Shown: positions 1 through 10,737, counted from the first letter of the stretch. The stretch: DNA of 64,000 nt from Dichetophora obliterata (GCA_963920525.1 OY986437.1:28601063-28665062), one strand, 5' to 3'. Program-made: numbers and translations. Notes: generated from the letters alone by a model not told the origin.

Positions 1-108
1 TTAGGTTTTAAAGGCCTTCCACACTCCTTGCAAACACCCTTTTATTGCTTGTTTGAAATGGGAAAATTTGTCAGGCTTTCCGCTCTCCTTGCTCGAGAAG
101 ACACGTTA

Positions 109-452
109 CACCCAAAAAATATTTAGGATAAAATTACGAATAAAATCTTTGTAGAAATACAAACAGATTCTATTCGTAGAATGTACAAATATTTTGTACA
201 TAGTACAAACGTTTGTAGTGTTGGCCGCATGAAAAAAATTTTTGAATTCGAAACTTTGTACATTCTACAAACGCTTGTTTGTAAAAATCTATAATGTATA
301 AATTTGTGAACTAAACGAACATTGTTTGATAATATACAAAGCGGTGGCAGCAGCGTTCGTATATTTGTTCGTATCTTTGTAGATGAAACGAATGCGTTTG
401 TAAAATATACAAATATTTCTTTGTACAATGTACAAACGGTCATTTGTATAAA
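109..452 (-). mobile_element. CACCCA-family MITE, truncated copy
   Basis: Starts with the terminal motif CACCCAAAAAATA directly after a TA. It is collinear, in reverse orientation, with the complete element at 32345-32781 and is lost after about 452. The body is packed with short alternating motifs of the TACAAA / TTTGTA type and small palindromes such as TTTGTACATAGTACAAA, so open frames across it are meaningless. It has no coding capacity. The right end is replaced by the tRNA-like duplication that follows. Confidence 0.8.
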
Positions 453-459
453 TGAAAGT

Positions 460-780
460 AAGCTTTCGGGAGCCCGGGTTCGAGACCCAACTCGGAAGAA
501 AATTTGTTTTTGTTGTTTTTAAATCTACATTTTTTTACAAACTTTTCTGTGTATTAAAAATTTTTTTTTAATTTTTTTATAAATTTTCTTTTTACAAAAA
601 TATAAGAAAAGACTTGGAGTTTTCCATATAAATATTTTTATATAATATAATATGCAATGTGTTAGTTTACGGGAGCCCGGTTTCGAGACCCAACTCGGAC
701 AAAAAAAAAATTTTGTTGTTGTATTTTTATAATCTACATTTTTTACAAACTGTTCTGTTTATTTAACATTTTTTTTTTGT
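460..780 (+). repeat. Tandem duplication of a tRNA-like 3' half with T-rich tail
   Basis: Two copies (about 467-560 and 668-760) of a unit that opens with CGGGAGCCCGG, then a B-box-like GGTTCGAGACCC (second copy GGTTTCGAGACCC), then ACTCGG and a T-rich stretch ending near ACATTTTTTACAAAC. The GGG/CCC pairs around TTCGAGA resemble a tRNA T-arm. No A-box or acceptor stem is recognisable, so this is probably a SINE-type or tRNA-pseudogene remnant, not a tRNA gene. Confidence 0.55.
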
Positions 781-3341
781 AAATTTTTTCATATTAAATA
801 ATATAGAAAGAATCAGAACCTTCAAAAGGTAGGCCTTACAGAAGAAATCATCCATACAGTGATCATGGAAGGTGTATTGACGCCAATAATAGCAGTGTTA
901 GCATGCCTTCTTTGGCGAAGCACTCGCTAAAATGGCCACTCGGCTACAAAGCAGCAGGCGAGACCCCTACTTTAAATGAAAGCCGGGTAGCTATTTTCCC
1001 ACTTACGATACCAATCTTTTGATGCAGATCTTATTTTTTAGAATCATTCTACAGGAAAATGCTGTTGGAGCGAAAATAGAAACCACCTTTGCATTTTTAT
1101 GTATATATTGTGGGTGCTCTGACATGTAGCAACCCAAGATAGTTTTTATCTGGATATTTTCTTCACTTTTCATTATTTTTAAAAATTTCTACTGAAATGC
1201 ACAATTTCGCAGAAAAGTGTAAGCATTTCTCATAAGCTATTTTTGTGTCAAATCAAAATATTTACATGCCACTACAGTCCTGAACTAAGCTTCATTAGCA
1301 GTTACAAAAGCACTTACACACAAAATTACACTGTGCGAATATATTTTTCAATACATACACACACGCACATACACAACAATACAAACAAATACGGGGGGGG
1401 AAAAATAGGACTGCCACCATAGCAGCTTTTTCTGATAAATGTTGCACTTTTTAGTCTTTGTTTGCTGGTTGAGTGAGTTTTCTTTTTTTGGTATTCTTGT
1501 TCTTTTCACCATTGCTTATTGTTAGCCAGATGCATGCAGAGTTGCCACGTTTTGAGCTGTGTATGTTATTCATGCAGCAGCAGTGGCAGTGGTATCTTCG
1601 TGCTAAAGACGCCCCACTTGTTTTTAGAATTTGTGAAAACTTTTTTGAACTTTATATTTAAATGCATCTCAATTTTCTGGTTTTGCTGTTTAGTTTTGTT
1701 GTGTATTTGTTTTTTTTTTTTTTTTTTTTTATGGATTTTCCTAAGTGTAGTTGTCAGCGCTGTACTGCATGAAAAGAGGCATGCGTGTGTGTCGATTGTG
1801 TGCAGTAGTTTGTTGTTTGTGCTGATTTATTGTTCCTGCTGGGTGGAAGTGAGTGTTTTTCCCTATTTATTTGCTTAATAATCTTGAAGGTTTTTTGTTA
1901 TGATTGTTTTTGTTTTTGTGTTTGCACAAGAAAAACTTTTAACATAACATTTGTAGAGGAAAATAGCTGAAAGTGCACAATAGTCGATGTGTTTTTTTTT
2001 CAAGTCACATTGTATTGGCATTTATTAAACCTCAATGGAATTGTTTACACTTGCTTTTAACAAATATTCTTACTTCATAGCACAGTAAAGAAAATTGCTT
2101 AGATAAAACAACAAGAGCTTTTTATATTTTACAGCTTCAATGAATCATTACATTTTCGTTATACAGCGCAAAGCAGATTTATGATGTGGCATTTTGGCCA
2201 AATAAATTTTGTTAGTATAAATAGGAAAAGCGATAAACACTAAATTAGTTATCCTTTAACCTCCTTAAGCTTAAACTCAACAAGTTAACCAATTTCAAAC
2301 AAAAGATAAACTCACCTTAAGCTTAATTTAAGCTACTCTGGCTCAAATAAACTTTAATTTACTGAGCTCTTAAGCGATTAACATTTTCCTTTAATTGGCT
2401 CTTAAATTGAATATTAAACAAATCGAAAATGCTTTTCCGAGAGTTTCATAGCTATTTTGCACTAAAAAAATATTGCCACAAATGCCGAAAGCAAATTATT
2501 TCACGATTTATTTAGCGATGAAACGTGTTCATTGAATTATGGTGTTTATTTGTGGGAAAATATAAACTTCATGTCAAATTTAAAAGCTTTCAAAATTGAT
2601 GAAATTATCTCTTGTTTAAATTTTGTTCGATATAAAAATAACAATTATCTAAATTAATGATTTTGCTTTGCAATTTTTTTAAATATTTGAAGTTTGCACA
2701 GATAAAAAATTATCTTTTTTATACTATAAGAAAAATTTGCTTAGTTGGAGCATATTTTAAATATATCATAGATCTGATAAAACCTTGCTTACCCAAGTAA
2801 ATATTTTTTTAAAAACTTAAAAAATAATAAAATTTTGCTTATTTTTAAAAAAAATCTTTTCTGCCGAAGAGACAATTTACTTGATGCAACTAAATTAGAA
2901 CTTTAATGGAGTTTATTATCTAGTGCTAATGGTCTTGCTTGAGTCCATTTACAAAATATCATTGCATTACTACACTAACAAAATACACATATTTGCACTT
3001 GCTACGTTCTTGTAAAACTGCAGCACTGAATACCTCTAGCTTATTAATGCTACGCATGCGCACCACAGAATTGCAAGCTCAATCAGCTGATAAACTGATA
3101 TCAGTTAACGACAAAAAGTGTCAGCAATTTGCGAGGAAGTAAATTTTGTGTAATTGTGATGGAGTGGCTTAAAAATAAAAAAAAAATTTTAAGAGAGAAG
3201 CCAAAACAGGTGGACAAAGGCAGAAATCAAAATACTGTTGAATTTTTTTTAATATATTTTTATATTAAAGGCAGTGTTCTTATTCGAATTATTTTAAAAA
3301 TTATAGTCATTTTAGTGTCATCAGTTAGATTGCCTGAAACT
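781..3341. other. No gene recognised; AT-rich intergenic DNA
   Basis: I see no homologous protein and no strong repeat structure. It includes a short G/C-richer patch near 840-1000, a short CA-rich run near 1360-1380 and a poly-T run near 1709-1731. The longest open frames (60-119 codons) are Phe/Leu/Cys-rich products of T-runs and are not supported as genes. Confidence 0.6.
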
Positions 3342-3343
3342 TA

Positions 3344-3567
3344 GGCCTCTATTATGTAAAATAACTCAACTTAAGTTGACTAGATTCAACTAAATTTTTT
3401 TCATATAACGTATTACATTTATTTTAGTTGAACCCTGTAGTTTGCCTTAATCTTTTAAGAATTTTCAAACAACATAGTTCAACTAGAATGTATGTAATAA
3501 ATTATGAGAAAAAAAATTAGTTGAATCTAGTCAACTTAAGTTGAGTTGTAATACATAATAGGGGCCC
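3344..3567. mobile_element. 224-bp MITE with ~75-bp terminal inverted repeats
   Basis: The left end GGCCTCTATTATGTAAAATA and the right end (read inverted) GGGCCCCTATTATGTATTAC form long inverted repeats that continue through AACTCAACTTAAGTTGAC and beyond, nearly base for base. TA flanks both ends (3342-3343 and 3568-3569). It has no coding capacity. The TA duplication fits a Tc1/mariner- or ISL2EU-type mobiliser. This is inference, because no transposase for it is in the window. Confidence 0.8.
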
Positions 3568-3569
3568 TA

Positions 3570-4200
3570 ACATTAAACGCGTTTTTCTCGAATCTACTTT
3601 TTTCGACATGGTTGATATGATATCTCAAGTTCTAATGGACCGGATAACACAAAATTTGGTGTAGGCCTTTTTTATATATCCCTCTATGGTCCAAACTAGG
3701 ATTATTTGATAAGGTTGTTTGTCAATATTAGAAATACTACGAGTAGCAGTTGCTTAGCAAACGCGTAAGCTGGCTACATAAATTGGTACGTTGAAGATGC
3801 ATTTAAGTTGGGTCACATGTTCCAATAAACTTTTCCCAAAGCAATAAAAGTTAGGATAGAATGTTGTACTGTCTCAAAAATGGACATATTTTGTTTTGTC
3901 ATTGTTAGGGAGATTTGCGTTATGAATAAACTTACCCGATCTCATAAACTTTTTAATACAAAAAATAGATGCGTCGTTGGACACACGAGAGAAGCGAAGC
4001 TTTTTCACAGTTTCATAGATTTGTTAATTTATTAGTTTTTTATAATAAAATAATTTTTAAATTCAAAAAATTTTAAAAAGCATCAAATTAAATAAAAAAA
4101 CACAATCTATAATCACACCAGTAAATTTTATTACATATCATTATTATTTTATTTGATTACATATAACATCTATTTTGAATTATTTTTGTAAATGTTTTTA
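3570..4200. other. No gene recognised
   Basis: AT-rich sequence with no recognisable coding frame. A patch at about 3600-3930 has more balanced composition and could be a repeat known elsewhere, but no inverted repeat or target duplication is visible here. Confidence 0.45.
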
Positions 4201-4204
4201 ATTA

Positions 4205-4888
4205 TTATCGAATTTTATTAATGATATTTAGGGGTTTATGATGACTGAAATAGCAAACGTATGGAATGGATGATATGTCGGCGATATATCTAGGAAAAAC
4301 TGCATCAATAGTTGTTTCTAATCGTGTTGTACAAATATTTGGATCGCTTATTATTTGTAAAGTAAATTTATCAAAAAGGAATTGTTTAAGTGCCTTTGAG
4401 GATTCATGTCTAAAATCGCAATGAAAATCTCCACCAAAAACAATTGGCATTTTGTGATAATTTTTACCCAGTTTAATGGAACCTGCTTCTGCAGAACATA
4501 CTTCTCCAATTTTTGAAATATCAGCGGAAAATTTTTATAGCTGAAGTATGTTTAAATATATTGAAATATCCCCCGTGACTGTATTGTACTTATCTTAATT
4601 ATAATTACGATAAATTGCAACTCCTCCAGAACGACAACTATTTCTCTGAAATTGAGATATACTAGCGAAATTAGTGATATCGATACTTTCATCATTTTGC
4701 ATTTTTGTTTCTGATAGCAATATAATGTCACAGATTTGAGTTATAGAATCGGTAAGATCTTGAGAATGCACATGGAGACTTTGACAATTTAAAGTCATTG
4801 CTTCTGATTTGGAAGACGAATTCTTGAAATAACATAGAAGTAGTTTTTTCCCAATGGGAAATTTTATTTTTCTAAGAATTTGACACAT
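4205..4888 (-). pseudogene. Endonuclease/exonuclease/phosphatase-fold relic, Helentron- or LINE-type
   Basis: On the minus strand the frame 4888-4595 reads like the start of an EEP endonuclease: an N-x-Q-S-L motif (LNCQSL), an acidic ETK-type motif (LLSETKM) and a Gly-rich RSGGVAIY turn. After frame breaks, 4450-4205 carries the later motifs GGDFHCDF (the usual GDFN), TTIDAVF and a terminal YFSHHKP histidine motif. This motif order is that of EEP domains in LINEs and at the C-terminus of Helentron proteins. The TTIDAVF...HHKP wording is closer to the latter in my memory. No helicase, Rep or RT is adjacent, so the assignment is open. The relic is broken by at least one frameshift and several stops. 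Confidence 0.55.
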
Positions 4889-5035
4889 TTTGACGGAAAG
4901 TTAGAACTAGATTTTGACACAAAAAGAAAATAATAATAAAATTCAAAATAAAAACGGTTTGTCTGTATCACAAATTTACAGGAAAATTATAATTTACGCT
5001 TCAACACCGAATTGTTAAAAATAGTCTGGTCATGT

Positions 5036-5710
5036 TTGTTGTTGGAATAGCAAATTTCTACTTAATTCAAGCAAATATTTGCTAAGTTATTATAAGCTCA
5101 AATAGCAAATTTTTACTCAATTTAAGCAAATTTCTTCTAAACACACGAGCACACGTTTATTCTTAATGAAGAAATCTAGGCGACGATTGGTTAACAATTA
5201 GGATGGTCGAATGGATAAGCCCATGCACTTACACTCACGCGGCTGAGGTTCAAATCTCCAGATGGTGGTAATTTTTCAATTTAATTCAATGTTAATGATT
5301 ATTTCACTTCAAAAAAATGCTAGATTTCAGCAAAAACTAATCAAAATTTGCTATTTCAATTTATAATAACAAAGCAAATATTTGCTTGAATCAAGCAAAA
5401 ATTTGCTTTTACATTTTATAACAACTAAGCAAAATTTTGCTTAAATTCAAGCAAATATTTGCTTAGTCATTATAAACTGCAAAAGCAAATTTTTACTTAA
5501 TTCAAGCATTTATTTTCTTAGTTATTAAAAATTGGAATAGCAAATTTCTACTTAATTCAAGCAAATATTTGCTTAGTTTTTATAAATTGAAATAGCAAAT
5601 TTTGATTAGTTTTTGCTGAAATTTAGCATAGTTTTGAAGTGGCTGAGAATCAAGCGCAAGTTTTGCTTGACCACAATACAAATTTAGCAAACAGTTTTCT
5701 CCGTGTACAT
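5036..5710. repeat. Foldback/tandem element with AAGCAAATTTGCTT units and tRNA-like core
   Basis: Many repeats of a unit like ATTCAAGCAAATATTTGCTT, each partly palindromic, in both orientations. Near-identical inverted arms of about 60 bp lie at 5307-5366 and 5578-5641 (for example TTTCAGCAAAAACTAATCAA against its complement). The right end reads TTTTCTCCGTGTA, the same terminus as the related array ending near 54936. A tRNA-like module sits at 5204-5272. There is no protein frame. I interpret it as a non-autonomous element or satellite-like repeat of unknown class. Confidence 0.65.
5204..5272 (+). other. tRNA-like module (A-box and B-box)
   Basis: GGATGGTCGAATGGATAAG resembles a D-arm/A-box and GAGGTTCAAATCTCC resembles a T-arm/B-box, spaced about 35 bp apart as in tRNAs. 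The 3-4 bp T-stem is visible, but I could not build a full cloverleaf with a paired acceptor stem. It is probably a tRNA-derived (SINE-like) segment inside the surrounding repeat. Confidence 0.4.
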
Positions 5711-5861
5711 TAGTAAGGTTTTCATTATTATGGTTACTATTCAAAATAAAACACTTAACTTTAAAAAAAGGGGAAAAATGGGAAAATGTTAAGAGAAGAA
5801 CAGGAATAACTTATTGAAATGCATGAAAAAAACGGGAATGATCTCTCCGAAAATTTGGCAG

Positions 5862-6465
5862 CACTGCCTGTAGTTGCAGTTTTATTGAAGTCGTAGTTTT
5901 AATTCGGACTTTTTATGTCGGCTTCGGTCGGTCGGAAATCCGTCGCAGTTTGAATTCGGACTTTTTACACCGGCTGCGGCCGGTCGGATATCCAGCGTAA
6001 TTGTTTTTTTTTTACTTTTCACGTCGGCTACGATCGGTCGAACATCCGGCGTAGTTTGCTTTTGGACTTTTCATGTCGACTTCGGTAAGTCGGAAATCCG
6101 AAGTAGTTTTGTATGGACTATTCACGTCGGCTTTCCGTCAGTCGGACATCCAGCGTAGTTGTTTTTTGGACTTTTCACGTCGGCTCTTTTCGGTCGGAAA
6201 TCCGAAGTAGTTTTGTATGAACTTCTCACGGTGACTTCGGTCGATGGGACATCCGGAGTAGTTGTTGTTTGGACTTTTCACGTCGGCTTCTGTCGGTAGG
6301 AAATTCGAAGTAGCTTTAAATCGGACTTTTTACGTCAGCTTCGGTTAGTCTGATATCCAGAGTAGTTTTTGGACTTCCCAAGTCGGCTTCGGTCGATCGG
6401 ATATCCAAAGTAGTTTTACGTGGACTTTTAACGTCGACTTCGGTTGGTCGGACATTTTGCGTAGA
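5862..6465 (+). repeat. Degenerate minisatellite, ~55-60 bp period, about ten units
   Basis: Successive units read approximately GGACTTTTCACGTCGGCTTC, then GGTCGGTCGGAAATCCG, then AAGTAGTTTT. The motifs GGACTTTT, GTCGGCTTCGG and ATCCG(A/G)AGTAGTT recur throughout with point changes and small indels. It is more GC-rich than the neighbourhood. It could be a satellite block or the repeat region of an LTR. No coding frame crosses it. Confidence 0.85.
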
Positions 6466-6668
6466 TGTTTATGCTTAAGAGTATATACAAAAGAATACGA
6501 AGGCGATTTGCGCCATATACAAATATAAAGCTAATTCCGTTTTTATCTTTTTTTTTTACTTTATTATTAATTTATTTTTATTGCTACAATAATAATTGAC
6601 GCCACATAAAAATATATATATAAAGATATAAAATGCCATATAAGGCAGCGTAGTCTGATCTTGTCTAA

Positions 6669-6812
6669 GGCTGCCCGCATAGTAAACGCCGAAGCAGGCA
6701 GGCAGGCAGTTAGGCAGGCCCTGCAAAGAAACGAGATAGAAATAACTTTTTTCTCTCTTGTTCACATAGTTTTCTTGTGCCTGCTGGTTCGGCGCTTACT
6801 CTGCGGGCAACC
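6669..6812. mobile_element. 144-bp palindromic MITE, Harbinger-like, copy 1
   Basis: The termini GGCTGCCCGCA and (inverted) GGTTGCCCGCAGAGTAAGCG form ~30-bp inverted repeats. The insertion is flanked by TAA on both sides (6666-6668 and 6813-6815). The interior holds GGCAGGCA repeats and an AT-rich centre. A second copy with the same ends and the same TAA flanks is at 8101-8241 in opposite orientation. A 3-bp TAA/TTA duplication is the habit of the PIF/Harbinger superfamily, so mobilisation by such a transposase is inferred. Confidence 0.85.
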
Positions 6813-6837
6813 TAAGTCGTTGTAACAGAAAACCGAA

Positions 6838-6890
6838 CATCACCGAACTTCACCGAACTTCACCGAATTTCTCCGAATCACCGAACTTCA
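6838..6890 (+). repeat. Short tandem repeat, CACCGAACTT unit
   Basis: Five to six imperfect copies of a ~10-bp unit (CACCGAACTT, with ATCACCGAAC and TTCTCCGAAT variants). It lies just downstream of the MITE and upstream of an AT-rich stretch containing CTATAAATAAA. It could belong to an LTR-like regulatory region, but no LTR ends were found. Confidence 0.6.
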
Positions 6891-7231
6891 CTGCACATCG
6901 AACGTCGCCAAGAAAATACACTAAGAGAAAATATATACACTGAATACTGTGTACACTGCTAAATATTACATCGCTATAAATAAAACAACGACTATAATCA
7001 GAGAATTAAGACCATCAAGTCTTTTCTTTTATTGTCGAAAGTTCGAGGGTTTTTGTCTGATCCTGGAGCAGCTGAGTATACCTCAGCCTATGATTAAAAC
7101 CCCCTTACAAAGTTTTAAAACGATATGTGCATTTTTCGAATTATGGCCAGAAAAAGTGATAAAATTTCCTATAGTACACTCTCTCGCAGCTTCTTGGTTA
7201 AGCGCTCTCCATTCTCAATAGTTGGGCCAAA

Positions 7232-7608
7232 AGATGTAGACTGGCGTAAGTTCCAAAAAAAATGAACTGATCCTTTTTACGAGGAAGTATAAAATTCCGC
7301 GCATAATTCCTCCGCGTCTTTATGGCACTTAACTAGACTCGTGATAGAGGCAAAATACTACTTGCAAGATAGTTAACTACTAGAGAAAGTTAAGCTGGCA
7401 ACCAAATATTCTTGAGCGAAGTAGGAAAGCCAGTGTTGCTTTAAATGCCTGTAAGAAAGCTATAAATAAAACTTGGTGACTTACCCCGGATATTGCACTT
7501 TGGATTTATACAGCTATAGTGAGGCCAATCTTACGGTGTCTATGTGTGGTGGACAGCGCTAAAAACACAGTCTAAGTAAAAATTGTTAGGGAAAGTACAA
7601 GGAACTGT
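7232..7608 (+). pseudogene. LOA-like LINE reverse transcriptase relic (left half of split element)
   Basis: In broken frames the plus strand encodes the connector and thumb of a LOA-type RT: NELILFTRKYKIPRIIPP, then ERSRKASVALNACKKAI, then LTPDIALWIYTAIVRPIL and GKVQGTV. The matching downstream part resumes at 11131, after an antisense LINE insertion flanked by GGAACTGT on both sides (7601-7608 and 11123-11130). Several frameshifts and stops make it non-functional. It is the oldest layer of this nest. Confidence 0.8.
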
Positions 7609-7649
7609 TGTAGCCTTAGGTTAGGTTAGGTCAAAGTGGCTGCCTCAAT

Positions 7650-9425
7650 TGAGACACACTTAGGCCAATGAGGTCCATTGTGGTGCCACAAGATTGATTC
7701 CCATTCTCTATTTAAACCAGCTTGAGCTGTTCACAAAGCTAAGGATTCGGTATACCGATATTTCCGAGAGTTCTTCGAGGTCTTTGAAAAACCAGTTGCT
7801 TAAGTGAAGAAAACGTTTTTGAGCCAGCGCTGGGCAAGTGCAGAGAAAGTGTTCTGTAGATTCTTCCTCCTCCTCATCTCTACAGCTTCTGCAAAAGTCG
7901 TTGTGGGGTATGTTTAATCTTTAAGCGTGCCTGCCAATGAGGCAGTGCCCAGTCAGGATCCCTATCATGGTGCTAATGTGGTCTCTACTGAGAGAAATGA
8001 GTTCTTTTGAACGCTTAAGATTGAGCTTAGGCCAGATTTGGCGTGTTATATTACACGTGTTACCTGCTGACCATCTATTGTTGGTTTTGATGCAGGATAA
8101 GGTTGCCCGCAGAGTAAGCGCCGAAGCAGACAGGCAGGCAGACAGGCACAGGAAAACTATGTGAACAAGAGAGAAAAAAGTTATTTCTATCTCGTTTCTT
8201 CGCAGGGCCTGCCTGCTTCGGCGCTTACTCTGCGGGCAACCTAACTCATGTGTAAGGAGTTTACATGTGGTGAGAGGAATACCAAGGTTTGTCCTGTCTA
8301 AAGACAGCTGCTTGGTAGTACCTGTACGAGCGAGTTCATCAACTTTGCAGTTGCCTAGAAAATCCCTATGTCCAGGAATTCAGCATAGAAGGATTTTGAG
8401 CTGCTGTGCCATTTCGTTTAGAAATCTGCGGCAGTTTAGAACTATTTCAGATACTCTTTCAACAGTTCCTAGGGCTTTCAAAGCGGCTTGACTGTCAGAA
8501 AGTATGCAAATATCCATGGAAGATATTTCATTTAACTGAAACCAAGTTAACGCTTTATGTATAGCAGCAAATTCAGCTTGAAATACACTGCAGTAGTCAG
8601 GAAGCCTGAAGTCTAAATTAATGCTAAATGCTTCTGAGTAGACTCCTCCACCTACTTTGCTATCTAGTTTTGATCCATCAGTAAAGATCTCAATGACATT
8701 GTGAGGTGAACGGTTTTCTAATTCCCACTCTTCTCGAGAGGGAATGGATACATCGAACTTCATTTCAAAGGATAGTTTTTGTGTTATGTAGTCAATGGAC
8801 CTAGGTAAGGGAGGGAAAAATGTTCTAATGCAAGAATGTCCTAGTGTACCTTCTATCCACTGGGAGGTGGCTTTTAGGCGGATGGCTGTATTAGCGGCCA
8901 TCTGTTTAGCTAGGATATCTAGTGGTGTAAGATGGAGCATTATTTCTTATGCGTCTGTCGAAGTGATTCTTAGGGCTCCAGTGATGCACAGTTCCGCTGA
9001 TCTTTGAATTTTACGGAGAAGGTTTAGGTGAGTGCATGCCACCAGACAATAGCACCATATAGCAAGATTGGCCTTACAACTGCTGTATGTAGTCAGTGAG
9101 TAACACTTGGTTGTAAGCCCCATTTGCTACCTACCGCCTTTTTGCATGAGTCTATACTCAATAGGGCAATATTCGCTTTTTTGCTTCCTGGAGCAGATTG
9201 GGCTTCCAGTTTAGTTTCCTATCCAGTATAAGGGCTAGGTATTTTGCTTGATCTGAGAAGCTGAGTCTTGTGTTTCCCAGTGTAGGAGGACTAATAAGAG
9301 GTACATTGTGTTTTCTGGTGAAAAAACTAACTCAGTTTTATTAGGATTAACGCTGAGCCCACAGCTGATAGCCCAGTTGACTAGAGTATTTAGGCAGTTT
9401 TGCATAATGTCTCGAAGAATAGATA
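7650..9425 (-). pseudogene. LINE ORF2 C-terminal half: RT connector, RNase H, CCHC-like tail
   Basis: Upstream part (9425-8950): GLSVNPNKTEL and an RT thumb with frameshifts. An open stretch at 8940-8380 contains the RNase H catalytic motifs: IFTDGSK (first Asp), QAEFAAIHKAL (Glu) and ILSDSQAALKAL (Asp). Further downstream, past the MITE, the frame ends in FCRSCRDEEEESTEHFLC, a CCHC-like zinc motif typical of the C-terminus of LOA/R1-type LINEs, and stops near 7690. If the 141-bp MITE and one TAA are removed the host frame reads through, so that insertion is clean. The remaining defects are frameshifts near 9240-9300. Confidence 0.8.
8101..8241. mobile_element. 141-bp palindromic MITE, Harbinger-like, copy 2
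   Basis: Begins GGTTGCCCGCAGAGTAAGCG and ends with its complement, with TAA at 8098-8100 and 8242-8244. Its interior is the reverse complement of the 6669-6812 copy. It interrupts the C-terminal coding segment of the antisense LOA-like LINE, so it is younger than that LINE. Confidence 0.9.
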
Positions 9426-10735
9426 CTATGAGCGTCAAAAGTGAGTCAACATCTATGAAAATTTTTTTTTCTTTAGATTATGAGATCAAACTAAGAGAAG
9501 CATCGATTCTAATTGCACGAACTCAAAGGCTTATTCCATATTAAAAGAATAAAAAAACAAAAACAAAACAACAACTATGCAGCTAAAGTTTTTAAGAACA
9601 GTTAAACACAAATACATCACATATTGCACGTCAAAAGTAAGTCAACACTTGTGTAATGAAAAGTCTGTGTGATTAATACCGTTAAATTTGCAGTTACTTT
9701 TGGGCGTAACTTTCTACTTTCTACTTAAACAAGGTAAATGAGCATTGTTGTATTTAGTTCTTGTTGTATGCAGTGAAACAGTCAACAAACTATTAAAATA
9801 ATATTCAGAAACATGAGAACCGAAATCTCGTTAGAAACCAGGAAAATCATTGTGGATTTGAGAAAAAGAGGCAAATCTTTGTGTGAAATTTCTAAAATTG
9901 TTGGAAAAGACCTCACATCTATAAAAGAAATCGTGGATAAATTTCAAAACTACAAGCAATTAGAAAATTTTCAGCGATCAAGCCGATCAAAAAGTCTAAG
10001 TGAAAGAGAAGTGAAATTAATAATTTTCACTGTAAGAGGAAATCCTGGAGCCAGTGCAGTGCAGATTTATTGAAACTACAATAAATGCACAAGGTTACTT
10101 GAAGGTACTACAAGAAAATGTCACACCAAGCGTTGCTAAATTGGGTTTGCCTGATCATTGGATCTTCCAGCAAGACAATGACCCCAAGCGTACGTCACGT
10201 TTGGCAAAAGAATGGCTCCTATACCGAACACCAAAACTGTTGGATCACCCCCGCAATCCCCAGACCTCAATCCAATTGAGCATATTTGGGACTATTTGGA
10301 CCGGCAGATACGAAAAACAAAGATAACCAGCAAAGAATCCCTTAAAGCAGTGCTTCTAGAGGAGTGGAAAAATATACCTGTGGCGTACACCAAAAAGTTA
10401 GTAGAATCGATGCCTCAAAGGCTACAAGAGGTCATAAAGGCCAAGGGGGCCAAACAAAATAATAACTACTATAAAGTCAACAGTTTTTGACTTTAAATTA
10501 ACTTTAAATACAAGTGTTGACTCACTTTTGATGCACAAAATATGAGTCGTTTTTGTTTAACTGCGCATAAAAATTCAAGTGTCATAAATGTTTTTGTGTT
10601 TTTGCTATTATTTTGTTAATATTGAATAAACGTTTTAGTTTGTGTATTTAGAATTGATGCGTCTTTTATTTTGATATCATAATCTAAAGAGAAACAAAAA
10701 TTTCATAGGTGTTGACTCACTTTTGGCTCTCATAG
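9426..10735 (+). mobile_element. Bari-like Tc1 element, internally deleted, 1,310 bp
   Basis: Terminal inverted repeats of ~85 bp start CTATGAGCGTCAAAAGTGAG (left). The right end, inverted, differs at few positions. TA flanks both ends (9424-9425, 10736-10737). Each end holds two direct repeats of GTCAAAAGT(G/A)AGTCAACA about 195 bp apart (9433 and 9628; 10514 and 10710 inverted). This is the IR/DR layout known for Bari and related Tc1 transposons. It lies just after the YADD box of the antisense LOA-like LINE. Confidence 0.9.
9813..10490 (+). pseudogene. Bari-like Tc1 transposase, central deletion and frameshift
   Basis: The N-terminus (9813-10073, 86 residues) is the paired-type helix-turn-helix DNA-binding part (TRKIIVDLRKRGKSLCEI). 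The chain then jumps to the catalytic region: LPDHWIFQQDNDPKRTS gives the second Asp, and after a +1 shift PPQSPDLNPIEHIWDYL gives the final Glu (DD34E family). The middle, including the first catalytic Asp, is missing. Full Tc1 transposases are about 340 residues; the pieces here total about 230. The 3' part, 10212-10490, is open to a natural stop. It is non-functional, but its ends could be mobilised by an intact relative. Confidence 0.85.
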
Positions 10736-10737
10736 TA

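Noticed and set aside
123..443. 106-codon minus-strand open frame
   Set aside because: Lies wholly inside the CACCCA MITE, shares its repeats with other copies and has no conserved protein pattern.
5204..5272. Functional tRNA gene
   Set aside because: A- and B-box-like motifs only; no complete acceptor stem or sound anticodon arm could be drawn.
5862..6465. CRISPR-like array
   Set aside because: Units are tandem and degenerate without unique spacers, and the sequence is clearly eukaryotic.
7609..7640. Possible telomeric repeat
   Set aside because: Only three TTAGG units, located at a LINE 3' end between coding relics; not an array.
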